DNA of 64,000 bases from assembly GCA_963849365.1 (NCBI GenBank), contig CAWKHA010000004.1, positions 992,001-1,056,000 on the forward strand, given 5' to 3'. The stretch's first letter is position 1, and each line of letters starts with the position of its first letter. Under the pieces are notes generated by a model. That model had not been told where the DNA came from, did no database searches, and saw only the letters and a list, made by a program, of their open reading frames with translations. This document shows positions 17,236 to 25,184 of this stretch, one piece after another. Origin of the DNA: CAVQCJ01 sp963849365. Its GTDB lineage: Bacteria; Actinomycetota; Actinomycetes; Prado026. The position numbers and the translations under genes were made by a program.

Positions 17236-17677
17236 CTCCCGGGCCTGCGCGCAAGTCCAGCTCCTCGCGGGACAGCGGCGCCGCACAGGCCGAACAGACC
17301 ACTGTCGCCGTCGTGTCGTGGCCACAGGTGCGGTGGCTGAACAGCAGGGGAGGCCCGTCCGTCGCCGTCCAGCGATCCCCCCAGGCCACCAGTGCGAGCA
17401 ACGCCGGCACCAGGTCGACGGCCTTCGCGGTGGGCATGTACTCGTACCGGTCCGGACGCTGCTGGTAGCGACGGCGCTCGACCATCCCCTGCTCGACCAG
17501 GGTGTCCAGGCGCGCCTTGAGGATGTTGCGGGCGATGCCGAGGTGGTCGTGGATCTCCTCGAACCGGTTCCACCCGAAGCACACGTCGCGCAGCACCAGC
17601 AGCGTCCACCACTCGCCGACGATCTGCAGGGTGCGGGCGAGCGAACAGGGCAGCTCAGCAAGGTTGGCTCGGTGCAT
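17156..17677 (-). CDS. HxlR-family transcriptional regulator with C-terminal zinc-ribbon-like tail
   Basis: A 173-residue frame. Residues 10-100 form a winged helix of the HxlR type (CSLARTLQIVGEWWTLLVLRD, FEEIHDHLGIARNILKARL, LVEQGMVERR). A short metal-ribbon-like segment follows (TCGHD and VVCSACAAPL). The last roughly 27 codons are antisense to tRNA-Ser(GCU), giving the telltale AEGFEPSRG tail, so the natural stop has been lost or the C-terminus is formed by the tRNA gene. It is divergent from the small ABM-like gene 70 bases away, a likely target. Confidence 0.8.
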   Translation of the reverse strand: MHRANLAELPCSLARTLQIVGEWWTLLVLRDVCFGWNRFEEIHDHLGIARNILKARLDTLVEQGMVERRRYQQRPDRYEYMPTAKAVDLVPALLALVAWGDRWTATDGPPLLFSHRTCGHDTTATVVCSACAAPLSREELDLRAGPGAEAEGFEPSRGLKPPTALAVRRHRPD

Positions 17678-17747
17678 TGCATCATGCTACTCACTCGACT
17701 ACGGTCGAACCGGCCAAGAACGAGACCCGACCGCAGGGGAGCGCCGC

Positions 17748-18065
17748 GTGATCAGCAACGTGGTCGTCAGCTACAAGGTCAAGCCCGAGGCCGTCGCCGA
17801 GCACGTCCGGCTGATCGAGGCGATCTTCGAGCAGCTGCACGCAGAGCGGCCGGCCAACGTCGAGTACAAGGTGGTGCGGCTCGACGACGGCGTCTCGTTC
17901 GTGCACGTCTCGACCGCCGACACCCCCGACGGGGCCAACCCCCTCCCCGAGCTGCGGTCGTTCAAGGAGTTCGGCCGCGACTCCGCCAGCCGCGTCGCCA
18001 CCCCACCCGTGCCCACGGCCGCCGACATCATCGGCTCGTACCACCCGGCGGTGCCGTCGGCCTGA
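17748..18065 (+). CDS. Small ABM/dimeric alpha-beta barrel-like protein
   Basis: A 105-residue product from GTG 17748 with AGGGGAG eight bases upstream. The sequence starts VVVSYKVKPEAVAEHVRLIE and continues with VEYKVVRLDDGVSFVHVSTA, the beta-alpha-beta pattern of small monooxygenase-like or Dabb barrels. No catalytic residues can be assigned. It is transcribed away from the HxlR regulator, which may control it. The 3' end overlaps the ECF sigma-factor gene by 38 bases tail to tail. Confidence 0.65.
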   Translation: MISNVVVSYKVKPEAVAEHVRLIEAIFEQLHAERPANVEYKVVRLDDGVSFVHVSTADTPDGANPLPELRSFKEFGRDSASRVATPPVPTAADIIGSYHPAVPSA

Positions 18066-19305
18066 GCGCCTCCCGGCGGGCGGAGAGCAGAGCCCGCTCC
18101 GCGGCGTTCCCGGTGAGCGCCAGCGCGCGGTCGTACGCCACGCGTGCCTCGTCGTCCCGCCCCAGCCGCTCGAGCATGTCGGCACGGGTCGCGTGGAACA
18201 GGTAGTACCCGTCGAGGTCCAGCCCCTCCACCATGTCGAGCGCCGGACCCGGGCCCTCGACCTCGGCCACCGCGATTGCCCGGTTCAGCGCCACGACCGG
18301 CGTCGGGGCCAGCGCGACCTGGAGGTCGTACAGCGCAAGGATCTGCCGCCAGTCGGTGTCGGCAGCCCTCGCCGCGTCACTGTGCACCGCGGCGATCGCG
18401 GCCTGGACCTGGTACGGGCCGGGCTGGTTGCGGCGCAGGCACGCGCGCACGAGCGCGCGACCCTCCTCGACCAGGTCGCGGCGCCATCGGCTGCGGTCCT
18501 GCTCGGGCAGCGGCACCAGCTCACCGTCAGGTCCTACTCGAGACGCCCGGCGCGACTCGGTGAGCAGCATCAGTGCGAGCAGGCCGAGCACCTCCGGCTC
18601 GTCCGGCATCAGCTCGGCCAGCAGCCGCCCGAGCCGGATGGCCTCGTCGCTCAGCTCCGTACGCACCAGGCTGTCGCCGGTCGTCGCGACGTACCCCTCG
18701 TTGAACACGAGGTACACCACGGCCAGCACCGGGCGGAGCCGGTCCGGCAGCTCGGCGTGCGAGGGCACCCGGAACGGGATCTTCGCCGCACGGATCTTGT
18801 TCTTGGCGCGCACGATCCGCTGCGCCATCGTCGGCTCAGGTACCAGGAAGGCCCTGGCGATCTCCCGCGTCTGCAGGCCGGCGATCAACCGCAGCGTCAG
18901 CGCCACCTGCGACGCCGGGGCCAGCGCCGGGTGGCAGCAGGTGAAGACGAGCCGGAGCCGGTCGTCGTCCACGGCACCCCGCTCCTCCGGCTCGTCGCTC
19001 GTGTGCAGCAGCGCGGCCTGCACGTGCCGGTCGTGGCGCGTCGACTCACGGCGGAGCCGGTCGATCGCGCGGTTGCGGGCGGTCGTGACGATCCAGCCCG
19101 CCGGGCTCGGCGGCACCCCGGCGGTCGGCCAGGTCTGGACCGCGACGACGAACGCCTCCTGGACCGCCTCCTCGGCGACGTCGATGTCACCGAAGAGGCG
19201 GACCAGGGTGGCCACTGCGCGACCGGAGTCATGGCGGAAGACCTGCTCGACCTGCCGCGCGGCTGCCTCGTCGGGCTTGTCGGGGGTGAGGGGAGCCTCG
19301 GACAA
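18028..19305 (-). CDS. RNA polymerase sigma factor, ECF42 family
   Basis: A 425-residue ECF sigma factor. Region 2 is at residues 25-90 (FGDIDVAEEAVQEAFVVAV, GWIVTTARNRAIDRLRR) and region 4 at 125-190 (VALTLRLIAGLQTREIARAF, PTMAQRIVRAKNKIR). A C-terminal tetratricopeptide-like extension of about 220 residues is diagnostic of ECF42 (SigJ/YlaC-unrelated, DGPF-linked group). ECF42 factors have no classic anti-sigma factor; the extension is needed for activity. The YciI/DGPF partner gene lies immediately upstream with 6 bases between them, so both are co-transcribed. Confidence 0.9.
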   Translation of the reverse strand: MSEAPLTPDKPDEAAARQVEQVFRHDSGRAVATLVRLFGDIDVAEEAVQEAFVVAVQTWPTAGVPPSPAGWIVTTARNRAIDRLRRESTRHDRHVQAALLHTSDEPEERGAVDDDRLRLVFTCCHPALAPASQVALTLRLIAGLQTREIARAFLVPEPTMAQRIVRAKNKIRAAKIPFRVPSHAELPDRLRPVLAVVYLVFNEGYVATTGDSLVRTELSDEAIRLGRLLAELMPDEPEVLGLLALMLLTESRRASRVGPDGELVPLPEQDRSRWRRDLVEEGRALVRACLRRNQPGPYQVQAAIAAVHSDAARAADTDWRQILALYDLQVALAPTPVVALNRAIAVAEVEGPGPALDMVEGLDLDGYYLFHATRADMLERLGRDDEARVAYDRALALTGNAAERALLSARREALRPTAPPGGTSR

Positions 19306-19311
19306 CGCCCG

Positions 19312-19668
19312 TCAGGCCCCCGACTCGTCATCGAACGGACGCACCTCGACCGGCGCGCCGCAGGCCACAGACCCCTCGGCGGCCAGGGCGAGTGCCGCGT
19401 CCAGGTCGGGCGCGGACACGATCCAGAACCCGCCCAGCTGCTCCTTGGTCTCCGCGAACGGTCCGTCGGTCGTCAGCACCTCACCGCCCTGCGCGCGCAC
19501 CACCGTCGCGGTGTTCGCCGGGTGCAGCCCTCCCGCGAAGACCCAGGCGCCTTCGGCCTTGAGCTTCTCGTTGAACACGTCCACGTCGTGGTACATCTTC
19601 TGAATCTCTTGGTCCGACGGCGGCGGGGTGCCCTCGACCATCCACACCGACAGCAGGTACTGCGTCAT
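19312..19668 (-). CDS. YciI/DGPF-domain protein, ECF42 partner
   Basis: A 118-residue protein of the YCII superfamily. The defining DGPF motif is present as LTTDGPFAETKEQLGGFWIV near residue 66, with the N-terminal strand QYLLSVWMVEG. DGPF proteins are encoded next to ECF42 sigma factors across actinobacteria; their biochemical role is unresolved. It is first in the two-gene unit. Confidence 0.9.
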   Translation of the reverse strand: MTQYLLSVWMVEGTPPPSDQEIQKMYHDVDVFNEKLKAEGAWVFAGGLHPANTATVVRAQGGEVLTTDGPFAETKEQLGGFWIVSAPDLDAALALAAEGSVACGAPVEVRPFDDESGA

Positions 19669-19798
19669 CTCAGGTCTCCTCCGTGCCCGTCACCGGCCGA
19701 TCCGGTGTCTCACCCTCTGTACGAACACACCCTGCCCGGATCGACAGGCCGTCCGAACTCTTTCCGCGGCAAATCTCCGGGGGTGCCAGGATGCGGTC

Positions 19799-20275
19799 GT
19801 GCTCGTACGGGACCTCGAGGACGCCGAACGCCGCTGGCTCGCCGAGCGGCTGTGCTCCGGCTGGGGCGGCGTCGGGATCGCGCGTCGGGGCGAGCTGCGG
19901 GACGCCTGCGTCCTGCCGGCACTGGTGGCCGAGCGGGACGGCGAGCCGGTCGGCGTGCTGACGTACGAGGTCGTCGGCGGCCACCTCGAGATCGTGACCA
20001 TCGAGGCGTTCGTCGCCGGGACCGGGGTCGGCTCCGCCCTGATCGCGGCGGCAGCCGAGATCGGCCAGCGGCTCGGCTGCCGGCGGCTGTGGCTGATCAC
20101 CACGAACGACAACGTGCGCGCGCTGCGGTTCTACCAGCGGCGCGGGCTGCGGCTGGTCGAGGTCTACCCCGGGGCCGTCGAGGTGGCCCGGTCGATGAAG
20201 CCGTCGATCCCGCTGATCGGTCAGGACGGCATCGAGATCTGCGACGAGATCGAGCTCGAGATGGTCCTGGGCTGA
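19799..20275 (+). CDS. GNAT-family N-acetyltransferase
   Basis: A 158-residue protein from GTG 19799. The acetyl-CoA motif A is seen as VAGTGVGSALIAAAAEIGQRLG, preceded by the beta strand GHLEIVTIEAFV and followed by LWLITTNDNVRALRFYQRRG, the standard GNAT core. The C-terminus ends PLIGQDGIEICDEIELEMVL, a pattern shared by uncharacterised GNAT proteins. The substrate is unknown. It lies just left of tRNA-Arg. Confidence 0.85.
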   Translation: MLVRDLEDAERRWLAERLCSGWGGVGIARRGELRDACVLPALVAERDGEPVGVLTYEVVGGHLEIVTIEAFVAGTGVGSALIAAAAEIGQRLGCRRLWLITTNDNVRALRFYQRRGLRLVEVYPGAVEVARSMKPSIPLIGQDGIEICDEIELEMVLG

Positions 20276-20332
20276 CGGTTTTCGGGGCGGCTCGGGCCAC
20301 GGCTACACTTGCCGCCGGCCCTTCGGGGCCGG

Positions 20333-20405
20333 GCGCCCGTAGCTCAACGGATAGAGCATCTGACTACGGATCAGAAGGTTAGGGGTTCGAATCCCTTCGG
20401 GCGCG
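20333..20405 (+). tRNA. tRNA-Arg (anticodon ACG), integration target of the island
   Basis: A complete tRNA. The acceptor stem GCGCCCG (20333-20339) pairs with CGGGCGC (20398-20404), discriminator G20405. The anticodon loop CTACGGA gives ACG at 20366-20368, and the T arm is AGGGGTTCGAATCCCTT. Its 3' part recurs at 35398-35444 and, degenerate, at 48074-48110. Confidence 0.95.
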
Positions 20406-20407
20406 CC
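20361..20407 (+). repeat. attL-type repeat (3' part of tRNA-Arg)
   Basis: 47 bases from the anticodon arm to two bases past the discriminator. They match 35398-35444 with one difference (A20381 versus G35418), and the last 37 bases match 48074-48110 with two differences. Confidence 0.85.
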
Positions 20408-20466
20408 GACTCTGACCAGCAAATCCCTTGATCATCTGATGGTGGCGCGAGGTCCTGTTCCGGCTA

Positions 20467-20486
20467 GATCTAACGGCTGTCTAACG
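20467..20486. repeat. Inner direct repeat, left copy
   Basis: GATCTAACGGCTGTCTAACG, identical to 35264-35283. Read on the minus strand it is the last codons and stop (LDSR-stop) of the integrase remnant. Confidence 0.8.
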
Positions 20487-20660
20487 TGGGCTGCTCGTTG
20501 ACCAGATTGGCCAAGCGTTCGGCGGACCTGCGGGCTACTTCCGGGGAATGTGGCTACGTGTCTGTGGTGATCACGATGCTGCTGTGGCAGACCCAACTCG
20601 CAGAATCACTGGGCCGAGCCATTCCCGCGGCGCAGGGCCGGGGTAGGTCGTCGGCCGCTG
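20470..20660 (-). pseudogene. Tyrosine recombinase (integrase) C-terminal remnant with the catalytic Tyr codon changed to TAG
   Basis: On the minus strand the frame reads CHSSIVITTDT, then TAG (20554-20556), then PHSPEVARRSAERLANLVNE and LDSR-stop. The intact family pattern is GHSSIxITxDTYSHVxPEVAR, so the stop sits exactly at the nucleophilic tyrosine and the motif Gly is Cys. Sequence upstream of the motif is not recognisable. The enzyme cannot recombine DNA. Its position 65 bases from the tRNA and its orientation identify it as the island's old integrase. Confidence 0.75.
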
Positions 20661-20734
20661 GCCTACTCACCGGTTGCCGCTGCACAACTCGCCGCAGTAC
20701 CGACGAACTCGAGGATCCGTCCCGAACTGTCGCG

Positions 20735-20865
20735 CGGTTGATCAAGGAACGTATCGGCGATGGACGAGGTTCCTCACCCAGGTCCGCGCAGGCCGACCGG
20801 CTTCAGGTGAACGGGACACCGACCTTCTTGTCAACGGCATATTCGTCAACACATGCGCCGCGACC
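20735..20865 (+). pseudogene. Remnant of a DsbA-like thioredoxin-fold protein, frameshifted
   Basis: One frame gives IKERIGDGRG and VNGTPTFL; a shift of frame within TTCTTGTCAACGG continues it as VNGIFVNT. Joined, this is the cis-Pro segment VxGTPTFFVNG of DsbA/thioredoxin-like domains. Start, CxxC and C-terminus are absent. A related 27-base stretch recurs at 47935. Confidence 0.5.
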
Positions 20866-21020
20866 TCTCCAGTGGGCTAAGGCCCGCTCCTGTTCTCCGC
20901 CATCGACAAGGCGGCAGGCTCGTCGGGACATCGGCCCTCCGAGCCGCGTCCGCCTGCTGCGGCTCAACCAACGCATGGGCCGCCAAGGTCCGGTTGGCGA
21001 GAGTCGGTACGATCGCGGCC

Positions 21021-22007
21021 ATGGCCACCCGGGCTGCCGTACGTGGGCCTATGCGCGCGGCCCGGGCCGCCGTGTTCGGGGCGACCGCAGTTTCTATGGC
21101 TGCAGTGGCGCACGTGGAGGGTGGCGGCATCCTTCCGTCCGTACCAGTGCTGGTCCTGGTGGCCGTTCCGGTCGCGTGGGTGGCGGTCGCGCTGGCCCAC
21201 AAGCACTGTGGCCCACAACGCACCGCCGGGGCGAGGGCCATGGCCACACCGGCTGCAGCAGCTGTCGTCCTCCTGCTCCTGGCGGCCTGCGCCGCGACGT
21301 CGCAGCCAGCGCCGACCACGACCACGGTGGCCGTGCCGACTCCGTCGAACGGTTCAGTGTTCGACAAGGCGATCCCTGTGGCAGTCGCGGATCTGCCGTT
21401 CGTCAACCAGGACGGCAAGACGGTCACGCTGGCCTCCCTGCACGGCAAGACCGTCGTCCTTGCCGATTTCCTCACGCTCTGCCAGGAGATCTGCCCGCTG
21501 ACGAGCGCCAACTTCAGGCAGATCGACCAAGCCGTCGAGGCGGCCGGACAGTCGTCCGAGGTGGACCTCGTCGAGATCACCGTCGATCCGGCCCGAGACA
21601 CCCCGGCGCGCCTCGCTGCATACCAGGAGCTGTTCGGCGCACAGCCGAACTGGCAGTTCCTCACCGGCAGCGCGTCGCAGGTCGCCACCCTGTGGAAGAC
21701 CCTCGGCGTGTCCTACCAGAAGGTCGCTGAGGATCCGGGGCCACCCATCATCGACTGGTGGACGGGCAAGCCCCTGATCTACGACGTCAACCACCAGGAC
21801 GTCGTGTTCGTGCTGGGCAAGGACGGTCACGAGAAGTGGCTCGTGGAGGGAACGCCTGACACCCAAGGCGTCCAGCCGCCGTCGACTCTGCTGAAGTTCC
21901 TCAACGACGCTGGCACGAGCAACCTGGCCCACCCGGAGGCGCCGAGCTGGACAGCTGCTGATGTCGAGCAGGGTGTCTCCTATGCCACCGGCCACAAGGT
22001 CGGATGA
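21021..22007 (+). CDS. SCO1/SenC-family copper chaperone for cytochrome oxidase
   Basis: A 328-residue envelope protein. From about residue 110 it has the SCO thioredoxin fold: the copper-binding CxxxC is CQEIC (Cys154, Cys158) and the third ligand is His258 in DVNHQDVVFVLG. Residues 74-90 (MATPAAAAVVLLLLAAC) form a complete lipoprotein signal, so ATG 21240 is an alternative start giving a normal 255-residue SCO. The extra N-terminus (AVFGATAVSMAAVAHVEGGG) looks like the start of a different membrane protein fused in frame. SCO proteins deliver copper to the CuA centre of subunit II, encoded 8 kb downstream. Confidence 0.85.
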   Translation: MATRAAVRGPMRAARAAVFGATAVSMAAVAHVEGGGILPSVPVLVLVAVPVAWVAVALAHKHCGPQRTAGARAMATPAAAAVVLLLLAACAATSQPAPTTTTVAVPTPSNGSVFDKAIPVAVADLPFVNQDGKTVTLASLHGKTVVLADFLTLCQEICPLTSANFRQIDQAVEAAGQSSEVDLVEITVDPARDTPARLAAYQELFGAQPNWQFLTGSASQVATLWKTLGVSYQKVAEDPGPPIIDWWTGKPLIYDVNHQDVVFVLGKDGHEKWLVEGTPDTQGVQPPSTLLKFLNDAGTSNLAHPEAPSWTAADVEQGVSYATGHKVG

Positions 22008-22044
22008 CGACCTGGCGCGAGAAGCGGCGACCGGCTGAGCCGTC

Positions 22045-23250
22045 CTACCGGGCTTCCTCCTGCACGACGTCGACACGGACTGTCCGTTCGTAGCTGCTCG
22101 TCGTGGTCGCGTCCTGGAAGTGACCCAGCTGCGAGCTGTTCCACACCACGAAGCCTGACGACAGCGCCATCGCGACGGCCGCGACCAGCGGATTGGGCAG
22201 TCCGAACGCTGCAAGCGGTATGGCGGAAGCGTTGTACGCGAACGCCCGCAGGTCGTCGCGCACGATGATGAGATCGGCAGCGTTGATCGCGACGTCGGTG
22301 CCCGACCCGATCGCCAGACCGAGGTCGGCGGTCACCAGGGCCGGCCCGTCGTTGACGCCGTCGCCCACCATGGCCACCGAGCAACCCTCGCCCTGCAGCA
22401 CACGGTCGGACGATGTCGGCCAGCGCCACAGCTCCGACGATGACGCGGTCACAGCCGACAAGCACCGTGGTCTGGCCGAGGACTCCCACTCCGAGCAGCG
22501 AGCGGTCAGCGCTCGGGTATCCCGATCTCCGAGCCGGCGAACGTCTGTGCCCGTCCCACCAGGATCTCGCGGCCGTCGACGCTCCCCCGGGCCCCCAGCC
22601 CGGGCAGCGCGCAGAAGTGCTCGACCGGCGGGAGCTCGCCTGCCTCTCGACGTGCGCGCTGGTGATGCCCCGAGCGACCAGATGCTCCGACGCCTGCTCA
22701 ACCGCGACCACCCCACCTCAGCAGGGCGGCGTGCTCGACTTCGGGTGCCGGCTCGACGTCGGTCACGCGCATCAGGCCTTCGGTGACCGTCCCGGTCTTG
22801 TCGGGGATCACCGTGTCGACCTGGCGAGAGGCCTCCAGCGCCTGGTAGTCCTTGAAAAGGATCCCAGGCTGGCACCCCGGCCGGAGGCGACGAGCAGGGC
22901 ATCCGGCGTCGCCAGCCCGAGTGCGCAGGGACAGGCGATGATCAGGACCGACAGCGCCGCGCTGACCGCCTGCTCGCGGGAGCGCCCACAGCGAGCTAGC
23001 CGACCGGCTGCCAGGCTCAGCGTCACCACCGTCTCGGCGGAGTAGCCCACCGAGCAGACCGCATCGATCAGGCGCTCCACCGGCGGGTCGGCCGTCAGCG
23101 TGACCCTGGCCCGCTCCGAGGCGTCGTTGACTCTCGCCTGCACCCTGTCGAGGCTGTTGAGGGCGGCGTTCGATGCGAGCGGCGCAAGCGCCACAGGTGT
23201 GCCCCCGATGACCAGGGACACTTCGGTTCCGGCGGACGCCGCAACCTACG
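22045..23250 (-). pseudogene. Broken copper-translocating P-type ATPase (CopA-like)
   Basis: All hallmarks of a P1B ATPase remain but lie in different frames and some parts are missing. There is a heavy-metal domain with GHTCGACAARIE, the transmembrane motif IIACPCALGLATPDALL, the phosphorylation motif DKTGTVTEG, the segment GVLGQTTVLVGC and the hinge MVGDGVNDGPALVTADLG with the last helices. At least three frame changes are needed to join them, most helices before CPC are deleted, and about 50 residues are missing before the GDGVND motif. Such pumps often accompany SCO and oxidase genes to supply or export copper. It is convergent with the SCO gene. Confidence 0.85.
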
Positions 23251-23384
23251 AAGCTGGCGGCCGGGGTCGGCGTGTACCGTCCGCGGACCGGGGGTTTGTG
23301 TAAGGATCGCCGTCCGTCACTGGCTCGGGTTCGACCGCGGTCGTCGAGGCTGAGCGCTGTTGGCCGATCGGAGGATGCCGCGAC

Positions 23385-25184
23385 GTGTCCGGGATGGGTC
23401 AGGGACTGCTCGCGACCAACCCGGTGGTCGTCGCTGCGTTCCGCGCCGCGTTGCGGTTCCAGGGGCTGTTGGTGTTCCTCATGATCGTGACCGTCCTGGT
23501 CACCTCTGCACTCGGTGTCTGGCAGCGGGCCACCGACACCCCTTACCCCGGTGACAGTGACGTGGTCCGCCGGGAGCCGTCGGCTCGGAAGCTGCTGAGG
23601 ATCGCCTTCGGGATCCTGTGGATCCTGGACGGGTTCTTGCAGGCCCAGCCGGCCATGCCGATCGGCATGCCGGCCCAGGTGGTCCGGCCGGCGGCCTCGA
23701 CGTCGCCGGCATGGGTGCAGCAGCTGGTCGCCGATGGCCTGAGCATCTGGACACGGCACCCGATCACTGCCGCGGCATCGGTGGTGTGGATCCAGGTCGG
23801 GATCGGGCTCTTGCTGCTGGTGGCACCGCGTGGTGTGTGGTCGCGCGCGGGCGCCTGGCTCAGCGTGGGCTGGAGCCTGCTGGTGTGGGTGTTCGGCGAG
23901 GCCTTCGGCGGGATCTTCGCGCCGGGTGCCACCTGGTTGTTCGGCACCCCGGGCGCGGTGCTGTTCTACGCACTCGCTGGGTTCCTGGTGGCTCTGCCGG
24001 ACAGTGCGTGGGTCGGGCAGCGGCTCGGCCGGATCGTGCTGACCGGCAGCGGCGCGTTCCTCCTCGCGATGTCGCTGCTGCAGGGTTGGCCGGGCCGCGG
24101 GTTCTGGCAGGGCCAGCCGACTCCGCAGGCGGAGCCGGGAAGCCTGACGGCCATGGTGCAGGACATGAGCGGGACGCCACAGCCGCAGGCGCTCGGTTCG
24201 TTGGTGTCGTGGTTCGCTCGCCTCGACGCCGCCCACGGCTGGGGCGTGAACCTCTTCGTGGTCGTCGCGCTGGCACTGGTCGGCGCGGGTCTGCTGATGG
24301 CGGGGGTCCGTTGGCAGCCAGGACTGGCGCGGGTGGCTGTCGTCGCCGCCGCATTCCTGTGCCTCGCCGACTGGATCCTGATTCAGGATCTGGGCTTCTT
24401 CGGGGGGGTGGGCACCGACCCGAACAGCATGCTCCCCATGTTGGTGGTGGTGGTCGCCGGGTATCTGGCTTGCCTCCACCCGCAAGCCGACGTCCAGGGA
24501 TCGGAGGCGGGCGTCGAACTGTCACCTTCTGTCAAGGGGCTGGGAGCAGCGACCGCGCTGGCCGCTCTGGCCGTCGTCCTGGTCGGCGCAGTCCCGATCG
24601 CCTCGGCCTCCGTCGACCCGCGCACCGACCCGATAGTCACCGAGGCGCTCAACGGCGACCCGCTGCCACTCAACTCGGCGGCGGTGCCCTTCACGCTGGT
24701 CGACCAGCACGGACACGTCGTGACCCTGGCCAGCCTTCGAGGTCGCGTCGTCGCCCTGACGTTCCTGGACCCCGTCTGCACCACCGACTGCCCGGTGATC
24801 GCTCGGCAATTCATCGCGGCCGACCAGATGCTGGGAGACGCCGCCGGTCGAACCGTCTTCGTCGCCATCGTCGCCAACCCCGTCTACCGGTCAGCGTCGG
24901 TCGTCCAGGCCTTCGACCGGCAGGAGCACCTCGACGGCGTGGCCAACTGGTTGTTCCTCACCGGTTCTCTCGCCGACCTGCAGAGAACCTGGGACTCGTA
25001 CGGCTACCGGGTCCAGACCCCGCAAGCCGGCGCGATGGTGGCGCACGACGAGGTCGCGTACATCATCGACGCGTCAGGCGATGTGCGGATGCGGATGGGC
25101 AGCGACCCGGGAGACGACGCGCAGTCGGCGGCCTCGCTCGCGACCCAGCTCGCCGACGGCATGCGTGCCGTGATGCGCCCGTGA
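23385..25184 (+). CDS. Multi-helix membrane protein fused to a C-terminal SCO/thioredoxin domain
   Basis: A 599-residue protein. GTG 23385 has GGAGG ten bases upstream. Residues 1-410 hold about nine hydrophobic helices (including LRIAFGILWILDGFLQAQPAM, a segment typical of uncharacterised DoxX-like membrane proteins). Residues 430-599 form an extracytoplasmic thioredoxin/SCO fold with the CxxxC pair Cys465 and Cys469 in DPVCTTDCPV, and a possible third ligand His in VAHDEVAYIID. This tethered SCO probably assists copper insertion into the oxidase. It overlaps the next gene by 4 bases (GTGA). Confidence 0.8.
   Translation: MSGMGQGLLATNPVVVAAFRAALRFQGLLVFLMIVTVLVTSALGVWQRATDTPYPGDSDVVRREPSARKLLRIAFGILWILDGFLQAQPAMPIGMPAQVVRPAASTSPAWVQQLVADGLSIWTRHPITAAASVVWIQVGIGLLLLVAPRGVWSRAGAWLSVGWSLLVWVFGEAFGGIFAPGATWLFGTPGAVLFYALAGFLVALPDSAWVGQRLGRIVLTGSGAFLLAMSLLQGWPGRGFWQGQPTPQAEPGSLTAMVQDMSGTPQPQALGSLVSWFARLDAAHGWGVNLFVVVALALVGAGLLMAGVRWQPGLARVAVVAAAFLCLADWILIQDLGFFGGVGTDPNSMLPMLVVVVAGYLACLHPQADVQGSEAGVELSPSVKGLGAATALAALAVVLVGAVPIASASVDPRTDPIVTEALNGDPLPLNSAAVPFTLVDQHGHVVTLASLRGRVVALTFLDPVCTTDCPVIARQFIAADQMLGDAAGRTVFVAIVANPVYRSASVVQAFDRQEHLDGVANWLFLTGSLADLQRTWDSYGYRVQTPQAGAMVAHDEVAYIIDASGDVRMRMGSDPGDDAQSAASLATQLADGMRAVMRP

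Noticed and set aside
18193..20382. A 729-residue plus-strand frame over the ECF42 and YciI genes
   Set aside because: It runs antisense through recognised sigma-factor and DGPF motifs and into tRNA-Arg; no protein family is visible.
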